Positions 12,901-25,889 of a DNA stretch of 64,000 nucleotides are shown piece after piece; positions within the stretch are counted from its first letter, which is position 1, and each line of letters starts with the position of its first letter. The position numbers and the translations under genes are program-made. This DNA is from Maylandia zebra. Its lineage: Eukaryota; Chordata; Actinopteri; Cichliformes; Cichlidae. Below the pieces are notes generated by a model. The model was not told the DNA's origin. It was given only the letters and a program-made list of their open reading frames with translations, and searched no databases. The stretch covers positions 22,034,878 through 22,098,877 of the forward strand of contig NC_135174.1 in the NCBI RefSeq assembly GCF_041146795.1, read 5' to 3'.

Positions 12901-15900
12901 TGATATGCCGATATCTGATATGTTTTTAGCAGAAATGCCCAGATGAAGTTGTCACAGCCCAAACAAGACACAACAAAGACGTAATATTTCAAGGGAAAGT
13001 TTAACATTGTAGAAAATGTTTCTTTGTGTTTTCTTGTTAAGAACTGGATGAGAAGATTGTTACGAGGGCTGTTCGATATAACGATATGTATCGGATGACG
13101 ATTTAAAACATCTATCATTTTACGCTATCGTTTGTTTCGTGGTGTCGCAAAATAAACTGTTTACGGCAATATTTTTTCATCGTTTTGATGGCCACTGTAG
13201 CGGCTATATTAATTTCTTAAAGTTCTCTCTTTCTCTTATATTTTATATAACCACACTACGGACGGACAAGCGCCTGTTTTTATGTGTTGTCATTAGCAAC
13301 AACGACGGTAAAACCATCGCGTGTCCACTTGTTTATTTTCCACATAAACCTTTCACAATAGCTCAAGATCCTGTTGAGACTTTTCAAAATAAACTGAATT
13401 ACGTGAAAGAGTATGCAGAGTCTTTACGGATGAGAAGCAAAAAAGAGTCGTCAGGTGCTAAAAAAATAAACCTTCGACTCAAATGTTAGAACAGGCTTTT
13501 CCCCGCAGCACGCTGTGTAATAAATACTCACAAAGAAAACAGCGGCCTTTACAACTTGTGTCTAAAAATGTATAGTTTCATGCATCGCTTACAACACTCG
13601 ACTCCAGCTACATGACGCCCAGCTGGAAACACTTCACGCAAGTCGAGCTGCCCGAGATTCACAGAATTTTCAGAAAATGTAAAATTTTTGTGATTTATAT
13701 CGTTATGGGGACGATAGATGTCTTATATCGGGATATGAGATTTTGGTCATATCGCACAGCCCAAATTGTTACCATTCTCAATCTGGACAGTAGGTGTGAA
13801 ACCAGTACATTTATCCTGCTAATCCTTTAACATAGCACAAATACATGAAATAATGATGAGTGTGAGTGTATTAGTTCCATACCATGACCTTTAGAGCTCC
13901 TTAAGTAACATGTTATTCTTTGTATAATTAATTCAAAAACTGAATGGTGAATATGAGGCACATCTGTGCCATGACCCTTTAATCTTTAATGGTTTCCTGT
14001 CTGACTGATTTTTGTGGGATCTTTTCATCCAGTTTGCAACAATAAAGAAAAAAAAAAAAAGCATTTTCTAAAGTCTCAAGCTGTCTCAAGTTTTCAAGAG
14101 ACTGTCAGGAAAAATGACTAAGATGTAGTGCAACTTTTTGTGAAACTCAGATTACACATTAACAGCCTGTACACAAGGTCGTATAACCATTGCCCACCTC
14201 ACTGTTTGTGTTTTTGGTCAGGATTTTGAGGCAGCTGGTTCTTAAGAGAACTTCTGTCTTTCAAAGTAAACTTTATACACCCACACAACGCCTATAATCC
14301 TTTTCCAAGCCCTGCATGCTAGCCTGGATTGGATTTACCATCAAGTCTCTTGCATTTAAGGCATGCCTTGATAAATCCTTCCCGGTTCCCGGGATTTAAT
14401 TTTTTGTTTTAAATTCTGACAGAATGGCTTCAGCATGAATTGACTTTGTTTTTGTCCACTGATCAACACAGGGTATAGTTGTGTGTTAGTGGCTGCAAAT
14501 CTCTGTGTGGGGGAGTTGTATACAAGTCTTTTCCTGCATGAGTGGTTTTCATGTGCCTCTTTTAATTTTTGTGAGACTCGGGGATAGTGTGTCCTATAAA
14601 TGTCTTATATTGATGCTGTGATCATGTATGAACGTGGGCCACCTTTTGTCTCCCCCTCTTTATTAGATCCAGGTAATAGAGGATGACAAGGCTAAAACTA
14701 CCGAGCCATTCACCACAGGGGTCAGGGGTCAAGCCCCACCACTGGTCACCACCAACTTCCAGGTTCAAGACCAAGGTTGTTCTCCTTCTTTTTTTTTGTC
14801 CTCTCTGGTTTTCTCAGCCACAATTATCCTGGAGTTCACTTCATTTGTCCAAATAGTTAACAAGATAACACTAAACTCATTCTTGAAAATAATTTTTACA
14901 TTTAGCATTGATAATAATGGAGCAACTGTGCTTGTGTTTAGGGAATGCCAGTCCCAGGTTTATTCGTTGTACAGCCTACAACATGCCTTGCACAGCTGAT
15001 ATGGCAAAGCAGTCTCAGGTGCCATTGGCTGCTGTCATCAAGCCCCTCGCCACGCTGCCACCTGATGAGGTGAGTGATTCCTTTGCTCTGGCGCTCTCTC
15101 ATATCTCTTTTGTGTTCTGAATTCTGTAAGTTACGATTAGACAGGGGTTTTTTTTTTCTCATTTGGAAATGCAGTATTGTATTAGGAAGAAAATCTTCTG
15201 CCTAGAGATTGAACTTTTAAAAAAAAAAAAAGGCAAACAAGCTCTGAATGCAAAAATATATCTTTGAAAATGCTGAATGTCTTTGAAAATTAATATTCTA
15301 TTGTTTATTTGTCCCATTAACAAGCTTCTTTTGCATTTCATCGTCTTCATCTCATCGGTATCTGCGGCTGCATCTTCTGCTGCAACAGTGGAACAGTTAT
15401 TACTCGGAGCCAGATTTGATAAAAGATTATTTTTCAGGAAAAAGCCTAATATGTAGATAGTATCAGAGGATGCACGTAATGTCAGTGGGATAATCTCTTC
15501 AAATCAAAGGTGGGAGTGGCTGCATGACCCTGTTTCATGCTGTCATCACGCCTAATATATATCCATTTGGATTGGACTTTCATGTTGTGTCATCTGGGTA
15601 TGAAAAACAGCTGTAGGGAAAAGCAGGCATGACTTATTTATTTTTAACTGATAACAGTTTGGTACATATTGCGTCTCGGTTGAGTAATTGTGTCCACATT
15701 AGGGTGTTTGAATCCTTTTTCTCGTCCTGGTGAAGTTTAGTTTCATCTTACTCTTTTCGCGAATATCTCCTCAGGCCCCTCCACTCGTGGTGGACCACGG
15801 CGAGAGCGGTCCGATCCGCTGCAACCGTTGCAAGGCCTACATGTGTCCATACATGCAGTTCATAGAGGGAGGTCGCCGCTTCCAGTGTGGTTTCTGCAGC

Positions 15901-18900
15901 TGTGTCACAGAGGGTGAGCACATGTGTCCATAGTGATATGTGAAAAGATGCAGCGTTTGAGAGACTATAAATGGTACCCTGATGTGCGTTGATATCATTT
16001 CTGCTTTTCCCCCCACAGTGCCTCCACATTACTTCCAGCATCTGGACCACACTGGTAAGAGGGTGGACTGCTACGACCGGCCAGAGCTTTCACTGGGCAG
16101 TTATGAATTCCTTGCAACTGTTGACTACTGTAAGGTAAGACCCACGATTGAAAGCTCCATGAGGGGAAAAAAGTCTTACTGTGGGGTTTTCATGCTTTAA
16201 AGTACCTCATAAGTCTGCAGCTGACTATTTACCATGTATCAATCATCATTTTTTTAAATTAATTTTATGGTTTAATAATAAGTGATTAATTCTCACTAAA
16301 ACGTCTCTATCTCAGTATGATTAAATTATTAATGGGCCTTGGTGGATACGATATTAATGGGATGGGATCTTTAAAAAATATATATCACCAATGACAGTGG
16401 CTGATACTTACTCATACCATCATAGCGCTTATCTTATTTTGTATTTATTTTTAAATTTTCAATTATTTACCTTTTTAATATGGTGATATTAACAAAGAAA
16501 CTGGATCTATTATGAGTCTTGTCTTAGTAAATATCATAATTCCTCTTATTTAACAAGATTAGAAACATATTGACTTAATAGAAGCTTTTAACACTTGCTT
16601 TGCTATTTAGTTTTTGTAGTTATTATTTAGTAATTATTTGGATAAATACATTAGAAACTTTTCTTCATTTGGTTAGATGTTGTTGATAAAGTATGAGGTT
16701 CTCTTTTTGTTATCTTGGCTGAACTTAAAAATGTGCAGTGGCTAAAGAAAAAGCCTGCACTAGATTTAGTATTTTTGAGCAAAAAATGTGAGTGAAGCAC
16801 AACGATCACCATCAGACGGCAGCTCTAGTTTTCTTTAACCCAAGTAAGGGATTCCAGATGTGACATGCTTGATCAGGCTAGGACTGAGGACATGTAAAGT
16901 GGAAAGAATCTGAAAAAAAAAAAATGTTGTATAAGTCTTGGTACTAAAGTCCGAGACCACATCCAATTAAACAACGAGTAATTCCTGAATGTACCTGTGT
17001 ATCTATTTATGGCTTGTCTGTTTACAGAATAACAAGCTCCCTCCGCCTCCAGCCTTCATCTTCCTTATTGATGTGTCCTACAATGCTGTGAAGAGCGGCA
17101 TGGTCAACATTGTCTGCCAGGAACTCAAGACCCTACTAGACTGCCTCCCCAGGTACTCAAGCACACACCTGAATGAAGAAAAGTACTGTCAGATTTGTAG
17201 CTCATCTCAGGGAATGTGGTTTTGATTTATTTATGTATTTATTTTTTTGATTCAGGGAGAATCCCGAAGTGGAATCTGCAGTGCGAGTGGGTTTTGTCAC
17301 CTACAACAAGGTTTTGCACTTCTACAACGTCAAGTCGAGCTTGGCCCAGCCCCAGATGATGGTGGTGTCAGACGTGTCAGACATGTTTGTACCCCTGCTT
17401 GACGGGTTCCTGGTGAATGTAAATGAAAGCAGACAAGTTATCGAGAGGTGAGCAGCTATAAAGTGGACATTGACACTTGGACAAATACATGAATAGACAG
17501 ACGGTCAGACACATTGATCTGGGTTAATTACTTGCTGCTTGTTTTTCCAGTTTGCTGGACCAGATCCCAGAGATGTTTGCAGATACCAGGGAGACGGAGA
17601 CGGTGTTTGGACCCGTCATCCAAGCGGGACTGGAGGCACTAAAGGTAAACGCCTGTCGTGTTTTGTGTCCAGGTCCAGAAATCTTAGAGACTTCTTGAAG
17701 ATGAACATAAAAGTTAACTTTCAAACTTTGAAAACCTTTAAAATGTCCATTTTTTCTCACTTGGTACCAAACTGCTTATGTTATTAATGTAAATAATAAA
17801 TAACCTTTTAATGAAATTTGCTTTTGCTGCCAAATAGTAACCCTCTGGGGTCCCGGGTATAATTGGCTGCTTTTTACTGCTTTTGATTTGACGTCTATCT
17901 TTCACCTTTAAAAGCAGTTTACCTTGCCTTGTTTGGTATCATTCTTTTCAGCACAACCTCACATGTCTGAATTTCCAGTTATATTTTCATTTTCACTTAC
18001 TGTATTAACACAATTGATCAAAAAGTAGAAAAAAGTTATATTTTTCTGTAAAAACCACAAACATATTTAGCTAATTTCCCTTCTGTGGGACTAATAAAGG
18101 TTATCTTATCGAATCATTTTAATAACTTTAAATGCAAATATAAATTGTACATTTTAAAAATCTATGCACGACTTTGGCAAACAACAAAATTATTTGCAAC
18201 TATTTACATAAAAATGCAGCCAAGGCCTCAGGCGTGTTTTATATAACCTCTTATAGGAGAACACCACAGGCCTTAAAGCAGGAGGTGTTTCTTTCGCTCG
18301 CTGTGTCATTGGTAAAACTTATAAAAATGCCACATGTGGCCATATAGTTTTTTGAAAAGTCGATATGGTACATTTTTCCACCAATAGCAAGAGGGTGTTT
18401 TTTGTCTGTCCTCTTTTTTTAGAGTGCTTGCTAGCACTGAAATGCAGTTTTTAAAAAAAATAAAAAAATTTCCCACCAGTGAACACGACGACAGTATTCA
18501 GGAAAAAACATTGTGTATATTTTTTATCATAACTCTGGTTCTATGTGGTCTATCGACACAATTTAAAAACTGCTATGTATTTTGAAGTCAGTACTTTCAA
18601 CACAAGTTGAAATGGAGACTGTATCTTGTTGCCGTGTCTTCTTAAATTGGTCATGTGATTTGGATGCCCTGTCGCGTACGTTGATCCCAGAGGGTTAAAG
18701 CTACAACGATGGGCAGCTCTGAAACAAAACATTTGTTTATATTTAATTTTTGACTAAATCGATCTTAAAAGAGGGGCCTCTTACACTTATTTTCAGTTCC
18801 ATATTTTTTATTTTTGGACTCTTCTAGAGTAGCTTTGTGTTCACTGTTCAAAATAAACCCTGTTTATCTTATACTGCAGCTTTGTGGAGCCCTTTAGCTT

Positions 18901-21900
18901 ATGCACTTTTTGAAACATTTTCCTAATGACAGCTTCTGACACAGAAAAGCAGTAGGTGGTGCTCCAGTGCCATTTATTTGAGTCACAGTCTGATGACCTG
19001 TGTCTTCTCTCCCCACAGGCTGCTGACTGTGCTGGGAAGCTGTTTGTGTTTCACACCTCTTTGCCCATCGCGGAAGCCCCAGGAAAACTAAAAAACAGAG
19101 AAGACAAAAAACTGATTGGAACAGACAAGGAGAAGGTAGCATGAGACATGACTTCATATTGTAGCAGGTCAACTTCTTGTGTTATTTCGCTCACTCTCTT
19201 TCCTTTCTTGTCGTCCACAGTCGCTATTTCAGCCTCAGGTGGGTTTCTACAGCTCTCTGGCTAAGGAGTGTGTAGCCCAGGGCTGTTGTGTGGATCTTTT
19301 CCTCTTCCCCAACCAGTATGTGGATGTTGCCACATTAGCTGTGGTTCCCGTCTCCACTGGAGGTTCAGTCTATAAATACACCTACTTCCAGGTGAGCAAA
19401 AGTCATTCTGCTCCTTCTTCAGTGTCACTCCAATAGATAGCATGAGAGTTTTGTTTCAATGTTCTACATCCAGCCACTTTGAAGAAAACATTGTGAGTCA
19501 GCACCAGCTGGATTGTATAACTATGTGCTTTCTTTATTGCAGGCCCAGTCGGATCAGGAGCGATTCTTAAACGACCTCAGACGAGACGTTCAGAAACTAG
19601 TTGGGTTTGATGCTGTTATGAGGGTGCGAACCAGCACAGGTGAGACTTCAGCACTTCAAAACCAACAAAAAAGGGCTATAGATGTAGCATGTAACAGCTG
19701 ACTTTAATTTCCCTCCCCTCAGGCATCCGAGCAACGGACTTCTTCGGCTCCTTTTATATGAGTAACACCACAGATGTGGAGCTGGCAGGTCTCGACTGTG
19801 ACAAGGCCATCACTGTTGAGTTCAAACACGATGACAAGCTCAGCGAGGAGACGGGGGCACTCATGCAGGTGTGCATGCTTGTAACTAAATCCTCAAAGGA
19901 GAGTGTAAACAAACCAGGCTTTTCAAAGGGTTTAAAGTTCTTACAAATGGCAGCAACGATGATTTAGTAAAGCATCTGGCATCACACTGTGTTTATGTCA
20001 GATGGATAGAGTTCTCCTCTGCAGATATTTTATTTAAAAAGGGGCGAGTACAGTTCGCTTGCTCTCCTGTGAGTTATCTCAGTGAACTCCAAGATAAATG
20101 TCATGCACTGCAGCTGTCGGCAGCAGTCTTTGTTCTGTTCTGCAGCCTTGGTGAGCTCTCATTGAACCAGTTCTCCACCTGCTACAGGTGGTACTGGTTA
20201 ACGTCGCCCTCAAACTCAAAGTGGATCTGCAGAATAGAACAAGGGCTTGTCCTCTAGATCAAGGATAGGAAAGACTGAGGCTAGCTGTTTAGAAATGAAT
20301 GTTCAGATAAAGGTAATATAGAAAGTTGCCAAATATACTCGTTTGATGTGGAGGACTGGTGATTGTGGTTACGTTTAAGTGGTTTCAAGAAGAGGCAACG
20401 TAAGTCGCACAGCATTGCTGAAGTATGAAAAGTTTTGTGTCTCTGTTCATTCTAATAAAACCTGTTTCCTCGCAGTGTGCCGTGCTGTACACCAGCTGCA
20501 GCGGCCAGAGACGTCTCCGCGTCCACAACATGGCCGTGAACTGCTGCTCTCAGCTGGCTGACCTGTACCGCAACTGTGAGACAGACACAATCATCAACTA
20601 CTTCTCCAAATACGGTGAGTTTTTGTGCTGTGGAGGAGTGTGAACTCCTTAAATGCTCTCTCTCTCTCCCTCCAGTGTTCTCTAACGAGGTGTGAGTGGA
20701 GAATTGAATGAATAACATTTTCTAAAAATAATACCAAACAGTGCTGAGCTGCTCCTGCGGAGCTGCAAATTGCCTAACAGTAGTAAGCTGTAGCTCCTCT
20801 TGAGAGCTTGCTGTTATCAACAACTTTCTAAGGTCACTGACTGAAGGGAAGCAAAGACGGTAAATGTTAGATATCTGAGAGAAAAGTGGTTGCAGTTAAT
20901 TTCATTTAGATGTCAGTGTAATGCACCATAGCAGGTGATACATGAGTGCGTGTGTTTTTGGTTTCTTCCAGCTTTCCGTGGCATTCTCAGCAACCCCACT
21001 AAGGCAGTGAGAGAAACTCTTGTGAACCAGTGTGCTCAGATTCTGGCGTGCTACAGGAAGAACTGTGCAAGTCCCTCATCTGCTGGTCAGGTACTGTGAA
21101 AGCATCCACATGCATACTCAGGAGGTCAACTTTCACATCCACCAAGACCACACACGGTTCACAGAGAGACTCAGAACGGAATGTTTAAAAGCTGCACTGC
21201 ACTCAAACGAAACACAAGATGATGATTGTAATCACTGCTTTCATGACGCTTTTTATGGATAAAACAACAGATGAATAATGGAAGATAAAATACAAATGAA
21301 TCAAATGAATCCCTTTCCTCGCTATAATCTATATCCGTTTCATATCAAACCCACAAAAACCTGCCTTTCTCATAAACTGATTCAGCATATTTACTCGTCA
21401 TTAGGCGTTTGAATTGATGACAGTGGGTTTTTGTTTTGTTTTCTTCGTTCCCCAGTTGATTCTCCCAGAGTGTATGAAGTTGCTCCCAGTATATCTGAAC
21501 TGCGTGCTGAAGAGTGATGTGCTGCTACCTGGAGCCGACGTTTCATTGGATGACCGAGCTTACCTTAGACAGCTGATCAGCTGCATGGATGTTGCAGAGA
21601 GTCACGTCTTCTTCTACCCCCGCCTGCTGCCAGTGGTGAGACCGCAGACAAAGGCCCCCAAAAATCTAATCTGTTCACGTTCTCGGCTGGATGCTTTGGC
21701 CACAAAAGTCCAAAACTGGGGGTAACACTAGAAATAAGTTCATATATGATATGGCCACTCTGATGCTGCTCACTTGGTCAGTGCAACAGCCTGTTTTATG
21801 AAGCCAAATGCAAACAAATGAATACAGTGATGCTCTCAAAGAGCACACAGTGAAATTGCTTTGTGTTTTTTGACTATATTGGCTTTGATATCTGTCTGGT

Positions 21901-24102
21901 ATCATTCGTTTAAATATTAAAATTTTAGTGAGGTTTATGGCTAAATAGTGTATGAATACAGGATTCAGATCATCAGAAAAACCCAAATTCTGTAACATGT
22001 GACCACTCTGAGGTAGCTGTGGCTCAGGACGTAAAGTTTTGAGGTGTTCTTGGCAAGATGCTGAACACTGCATCCTTGGTGGTGTGTGATATGTTAAAAA
22101 GCCCCAGAAATACAATTCAAATGAAATTATTTCTGTTTGTTGTTAAAATGTAAGCTAGCTTGAACTAAATCTACCACCTGATCAGCAGGCTGAAATGCCA
22201 GCAGACAGTAGCATCTAATTTTTTTTGTTCATCTTCCAGATGAAATTGGAAAGCGGTTCGTTGCCAGTGGCAGTGAGGGACTCTGAGGAGAGGTTGTCAA
22301 AAGGAGGAGTTTACCTGCTGGAGACCGGGCTCCACCTTTTCCTGTGGGTGGGAGCCAGCGTTCAGCAGGAGCTGCTGCTTAACATCTTTGGCACGCCGAG
22401 CTTCAGCCAGATCGACTCAAACGTGGTATTGAAGAGAGTTCTAATGAAAGGCTAACAAAATCAGTCATCCTGAATGTTTAATGTGAATTTTACCACAACA
22501 TAAACAGTTTTATAATAGTGATATTACAGTTGTTTCCTGTATTGTAATGGTTTAAAGTATAATATATTTTCTGAATGTTTCTGCTTTTTGTTTCAGACAA
22601 GTCTGCCTGTTCTTGACAACCCCATCTCTCAGGCTCTCAGAGAGCTTATTTATTCTTTCAGAGCACAGCGATCACGATACATGAAGGCAAGTTTTCTCTT
22701 CCTTCTTTTACCCCATAATGTTTCTGAAAAGGAGCCTGTTATGGTTTGGGCAGCTTTGCATGATTCATAGTTCAAAATAATCCTTATCTCGCTTATACTG
22801 GCTCTTAGTGCTACCCCACAGGCCATTTTTAACTCCTCTCCTTTTAAGCCTGCTTTTCCCTGATTGGCTGCTGCTCCTAAACAGAAGGTTTGAAAAGCAG
22901 CTGAGTGGAGTTTTCTGTGATGCGTGACTGAGAAGACTGTTTAAGGATACCATCTTTGTGGCATCATTCAGGTCCAAAAACATAAAACAAACTGTCTAAA
23001 CTGAGAATTTAAGGCAGCTTGAAACCTGAGCTTTTGGTCAACAGGAGTTATTTTTACATCTGCTGACCTCATTATTGGAAACTCTGGCCATGTTAATATG
23101 AGAATCCACCACTGCAACAATGTCTACATGACAGACAATAAGAAAATGTGCAACAGGTGCACTTTAAACAATTTGCATGCTACCTCTGTTGAGAAATAGA
23201 TTTTTCATCTTCTTCTTCAAGTTGCCCCCATCTCACCCTATCCCTATTATCCTCCTCTGTCACACCACCGCTCTGCAGCTCCTCTACTGCATCCATTAAT
23301 GTCCTCTGTGGTCTTCCACTTTTCTTCTTGCCCAACAGCACCAGTATATTCACCATCTTTCCTCTGTACATGTTAAATCCATCACAGCCTTGCCTCAAAC
23401 TTTGTCTCCAAAATGCTCAACCTGAACTGTCTCGAGACCATCTCGTAAACCTTTCTTGTCGCTCTTTGTGCTATCCTTTTGTCACAAATCACTCCCAACC
23501 CTCGTCTCCACTCACTCCACCCTGCACGCACTCTCTTCTTCAGTTCTTTTGTGCACTGTCTGCTGCTTTGGGCGGGTCAGTCCAGTTATTTAGGTGGATA
23601 AATGTCTTTTTCTAACTTCTGTAACGCAGACTTCCCGATACGTGTATCTAACCTAGTGTTTGGTCCTAATTGGAAAGTTAGGAGATAAACAAAGAATTAA
23701 AAGGCAGCTATTTTTAATAATTGATGAAACATTTAAGTGAATATTAAAACGGAAAATCTCAAACTCAATTTTTTTTAATTTCATGATGTAAGTTTTAGGA
23801 GATGCTTTGATTTTTTTTTTTTTAATACACTTTTATGTTTGTCTTGTTGCAATAATTGTGAGCTGGATGCTCAATACGTTATTTAATTGTATTTTTTATG
23901 GGCACATTTTGTATCAAGTCTGCCTCCTCTTTCTCACACACCTTTCTCTGTCATTTTGCAGCTGATGGTGGTGAAGCAGGAAGACAGGGCCGAGCTGATA
24001 TTCAGACACTTCCTGGTCGAAGACAAGAGCGCCAGCGGGGGAGCGTCATACGTAGACTTCCTGTGTCACATGCACAAGGAGATCCGCCAGCTTCTCAGCT
24101 AG
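6916..24102 (+). CDS. sec24c: Protein transport protein Sec24C (COPII cargo adaptor), 23 coding exons
   Basis: Sec24C pairs with Sec23 in the COPII coat and selects cargo at ER exit sites. Exons, all phase-consistent: 6897(ATG 6916)-7075, 7342-7422, 8904-9030, 10324-10490, 10587-11327, 11412-11542, 14667-14775, 14942-15069, 15775-15913, 16019-16134, 17028-17152, 17256-17447, 17551-17644, 19019-19135, 19221-19391, 19543-19639, 19723-19868, 20476-20614, 20972-21090, 21456-21635, 22240-22425, 22597-22686, 23962-24102. They total 1231 codons, longer than the roughly 1094 I recall for human, mainly in the N-terminal half, which is a disordered Pro/Gln/Ser-rich region. The zinc finger uses C564, C567, C586 and C589, in exon 15775-15913. 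The trunk, beta-sandwich, helical and gelsolin-like parts follow, ending in the family tail HKEIRQLLS. The start MNVNQ is typical of SEC24C and not SEC24D. No break is seen. Confidence 0.96.
7342..7422 (+). CDS. sec24c: sec24c possible cassette exon (27 codons)
   Basis: This 81-base exon has a pyrimidine-rich acceptor and a GT donor (acttag|gtaacc). It is phase 1 at both ends, so it can be included or skipped without a frame change. It encodes a Ser/Pro-rich segment in the disordered N-terminal half. I do not recall a counterpart in mammalian SEC24C, so it may be fish-specific or alternatively spliced. Transcript evidence is not available here. Confidence 0.6.
   Translation, partial: VTLLSQAFPLRLWQPTQSLTSPLLLT
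8117..8798. mobile_element. hAT-type MITE in sec24c intron
   Basis: A 666-bp element (8125-8790) is flanked by an exact 8-bp direct repeat, acctcagt, at 8117-8124 and 8791-8798. Its ends are imperfect inverted repeats: left taggggtgggcgatat, right end reading inward tagggctgggcgatttg. Both ends contain repeated cgata/tatcg motifs. An 8-bp duplication and TAGGG-type ends are typical of hAT elements. There is no transposase, so it is non-autonomous. Confidence 0.9.
9600..10290 (+). pseudogene. Tc1-like transposase remnant in sec24c intron
   Basis: Read on the plus strand, this stretch holds the C-terminal half of a Tc1/mariner-type transposase, broken by frameshifts and small deletions. Recognisable pieces are the W-S-D-E strand near 9920, a glycine-rich GGIIV segment near 10040, and the family motif [18 protein letters not shown] near 10195-10250, the region of the last catalytic acidic residue. 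The exon of sec24c at 10324 follows directly. The element is dead. Confidence 0.8.
12661..12729 (+). CDS. sec24c: sec24c duplicated/alternative exon 7b (23 codons)
   Basis: This 69-base exon is phase 0 on both sides and ends in a strong donor (ccca|gtaagt). Its end [10 protein letters not shown] nearly repeats the end of exon 11412-11542, which reads [10 protein letters not shown]. The acceptor is the first AG after a long pyrimidine-rich tract. No other AG occurs between about 12565 and 12659, an AG-exclusion zone of roughly 95 bases that suggests a distant branch point. It could be added between exons 7 and 8 without a frame change. It looks like an old exon duplication with regulated inclusion. 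Transcripts are needed to show use. Confidence 0.7.
13056..13772. mobile_element. Second hAT-type MITE in sec24c intron
   Basis: A 701-bp element (13064-13764) is flanked by the exact 8-bp direct repeat attgttac at 13056-13063 and 13765-13772. The ends are inverted: left gagggctgttcgatata, right end inward ttgggctgtgcgatatga. It is related in style to the element at 8125-8790 (GGGCTG-CGATAT ends) but differs inside. A 116-codon ORF within it has no transposase-like content. Confidence 0.88.
22005..22135 (+). repeat. Decayed tRNA-SINE-like fragment in sec24c intron
   Basis: The sequence resembles the head of a common fish tRNA-derived SINE (gtagctgtggctcagg, an A-box-like start, then gcaagatgctgaacac). 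It is mutated and lacks a clear B box. The assignment rests on memory of teleost repeats. Confidence 0.4.
22597..22686 (+). CDS. sec24c: sec24c exon with non-canonical GC donor
   Basis: This exon ends ATGAAG|gcaagt, a GC-AG intron donor with an otherwise perfect donor consensus. The frame into the next exon at 23962 (LMVVKQED) matches the Sec24 family, where a ..YMKL(T/M)VVKQED junction is conserved, so the GC donor is real. GC donors are a minor class often linked to weak or regulated splicing. Only the junction is seen. Regulation is not shown. Confidence 0.85.
23190..23520 (-). mobile_element. RTE-type LINE 3' fragment
   Basis: On the minus strand this encodes a degraded C-terminal end of an RTE/BovB-like reverse transcriptase polyprotein, recognisable from the pattern ..[26 protein letters not shown]. 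It lies in the last sec24c intron, is truncated at its 5' end and is inactive. Confidence 0.6.
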
Positions 24103-25880
24103 GCCCCCCCCACCGCAAATTCCCACCTTCACCTGTATGAGCCCCCACCACTACCACCACCACCACCACACAGATCCATCCCAGTCACCTTTCCATGTGA
24201 AAGAAAGCGCTTGATCTTTTTTCCTTTCCTTTTTTTTTTTTAAACCTAATAAACTAAAGCTCCCCTTACTGTCTGTCAGCTGAGCACCAGAGACCAGCTG
24301 GTAGATCACATGTGTGCGTGACAGTGCGAGTGTGTATCTGTGTGTGAGTGAGAGAGAGAGACATAGGGGGGATCTGATGTTAATAAAGCTTTACTCTGCC
24401 TCAAATCTGCTGCTCCACAGCAGCAGGAGCGAAATAACTTATGAGGGAGAGTAATGTACATACAAAAATGAACAATTACGTATGCAACAGACTGACGGAG
24501 AAGGCGGATGCCGGCTGTAGTTGGTGTAATGTCTGTATTAAAAGCACTGAAAGGCTGTTTGGGTGCATGAATGACTCTTGGATAGAAAACACTTTTTATA
24601 TGACTAAATCCCATTACAGTAAAGGACATAGGGAATTGAATAAATGCTGTTCTTTCTGTCTCTCATCCACTATAATCATGGCCTTAGTACCCCCTTCCTC
24701 CCCTTCTGTTCCCATGCTGCTCCAATCATCCGTAATGTGTGAGTGTGTGTTTCCAGATGTGAGAGGATTAGTGACCCATTGCCCAGTTTTGTTTTTTAAA
24801 TCTCCTGCTGTGTCTCCAGGTGCGAGCATCTGACTTTAAGCCCTAGATTAACAACTCAAACTGGAGTCTGATGTGATCTTACCAACAGTAAGCACTGAAA
24901 ATAAAGGTGCATGTAATTTCTGTGACTGCTGAATCGCTACAGTAATCGGCAATTCAGATTGGTTTCAATCAGCGTCAGTTGAGTTTCGCTCACCGGGGCG
25001 AGCATCTGTCTCTCGAGACTGTCATGAGAGGAAGCTCTCATTATTTCCAGGTCTATGCAGCACTGAGAAAAGCCAGAGACAAACTGAAGGGGAAATGAAT
25101 GAGGCGTGTGAATCTATTATTTTAAGCGTCACAGTGAGGGGAAACGTGCTCCCGATCGCTTTGTTTGTTGGGCGATTGTTGAAGGCGAGTAGTGCTGCAG
25201 ACTTTATATTAACAGAAGGCGTTGATGTCCGGGTCTGTCTGAAAGCAGGCAGGGATGAGCACAGAGCGGCAGCAGACGTGTGAACACCAGTGAATGTTTG
25301 CAAAGTTTTGGGTTGCCTCCACACTGAGAAGTTGACAAGCTGTTCAGTGTGTAAATAAAATATATAATCTGTACAGAATTAATAGAAAAATAACGATTTT
25401 AAAGGCCTGCCTGAATGGCTGTGGTTTGTTGATGGTTGATTTGTGTCACAAATAGCCTAAATATAAAATCATGGCTTTTACTGAGGAGAGGAAGACGTGG
25501 CTTTTCTCTTTTTTTTTTTCTTTTTTTTTTTTTCCTTTTTCTTTTCTCGATATGTCTGCGTGAATGTGAGGTGTGCGATTGTGTGAATGTGGGGTCGGTC
25601 CTGGTGAATTTCTCCTGAGGAACAGAGGGATCAGCCAACACACACACACACACACACACCACCCGTGAGGTTAAACTCGGTCTTCATTTATCACTTTGTT
25701 CCTTTTATAACGACGTGACTTTGTGCTCTGTGTGTGTGTGCAGCCCTCTGTTCCGTCTTTATGTTCACTGACTTCGATTGACCCGCCGTCTTGACTGTAA
25801 TCATAATTTCTGTTCCTTTTATTCTTTTTTTTCATTGCCTCTTGGGACTGCTAATAAAATGATTGTTTAAAGTGAAACGT
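24103..25880 (+). other. sec24c: sec24c 3' UTR with alternative polyadenylation signals
   Basis: After the stop codon there is a CAC-rich patch and then AATAAA signals at 24248-24253, 24382-24387 and 25853-25858, the last followed by a T-rich stretch. Transcripts probably end near 24270 (short form) or near 25880 (long form). Small ORFs here are not supported. A pyrimidine tract lies near 25500-25545 and a CA repeat at about 25637-25659. Confidence 0.6.
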
Positions 25881-25889
25881 TGTTTTTTT

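Noticed and set aside
13139-13489. 116-codon plus-strand ORF
   Set aside because: It lies entirely inside a hAT MITE with exact target duplications and has no transposase or host motif.
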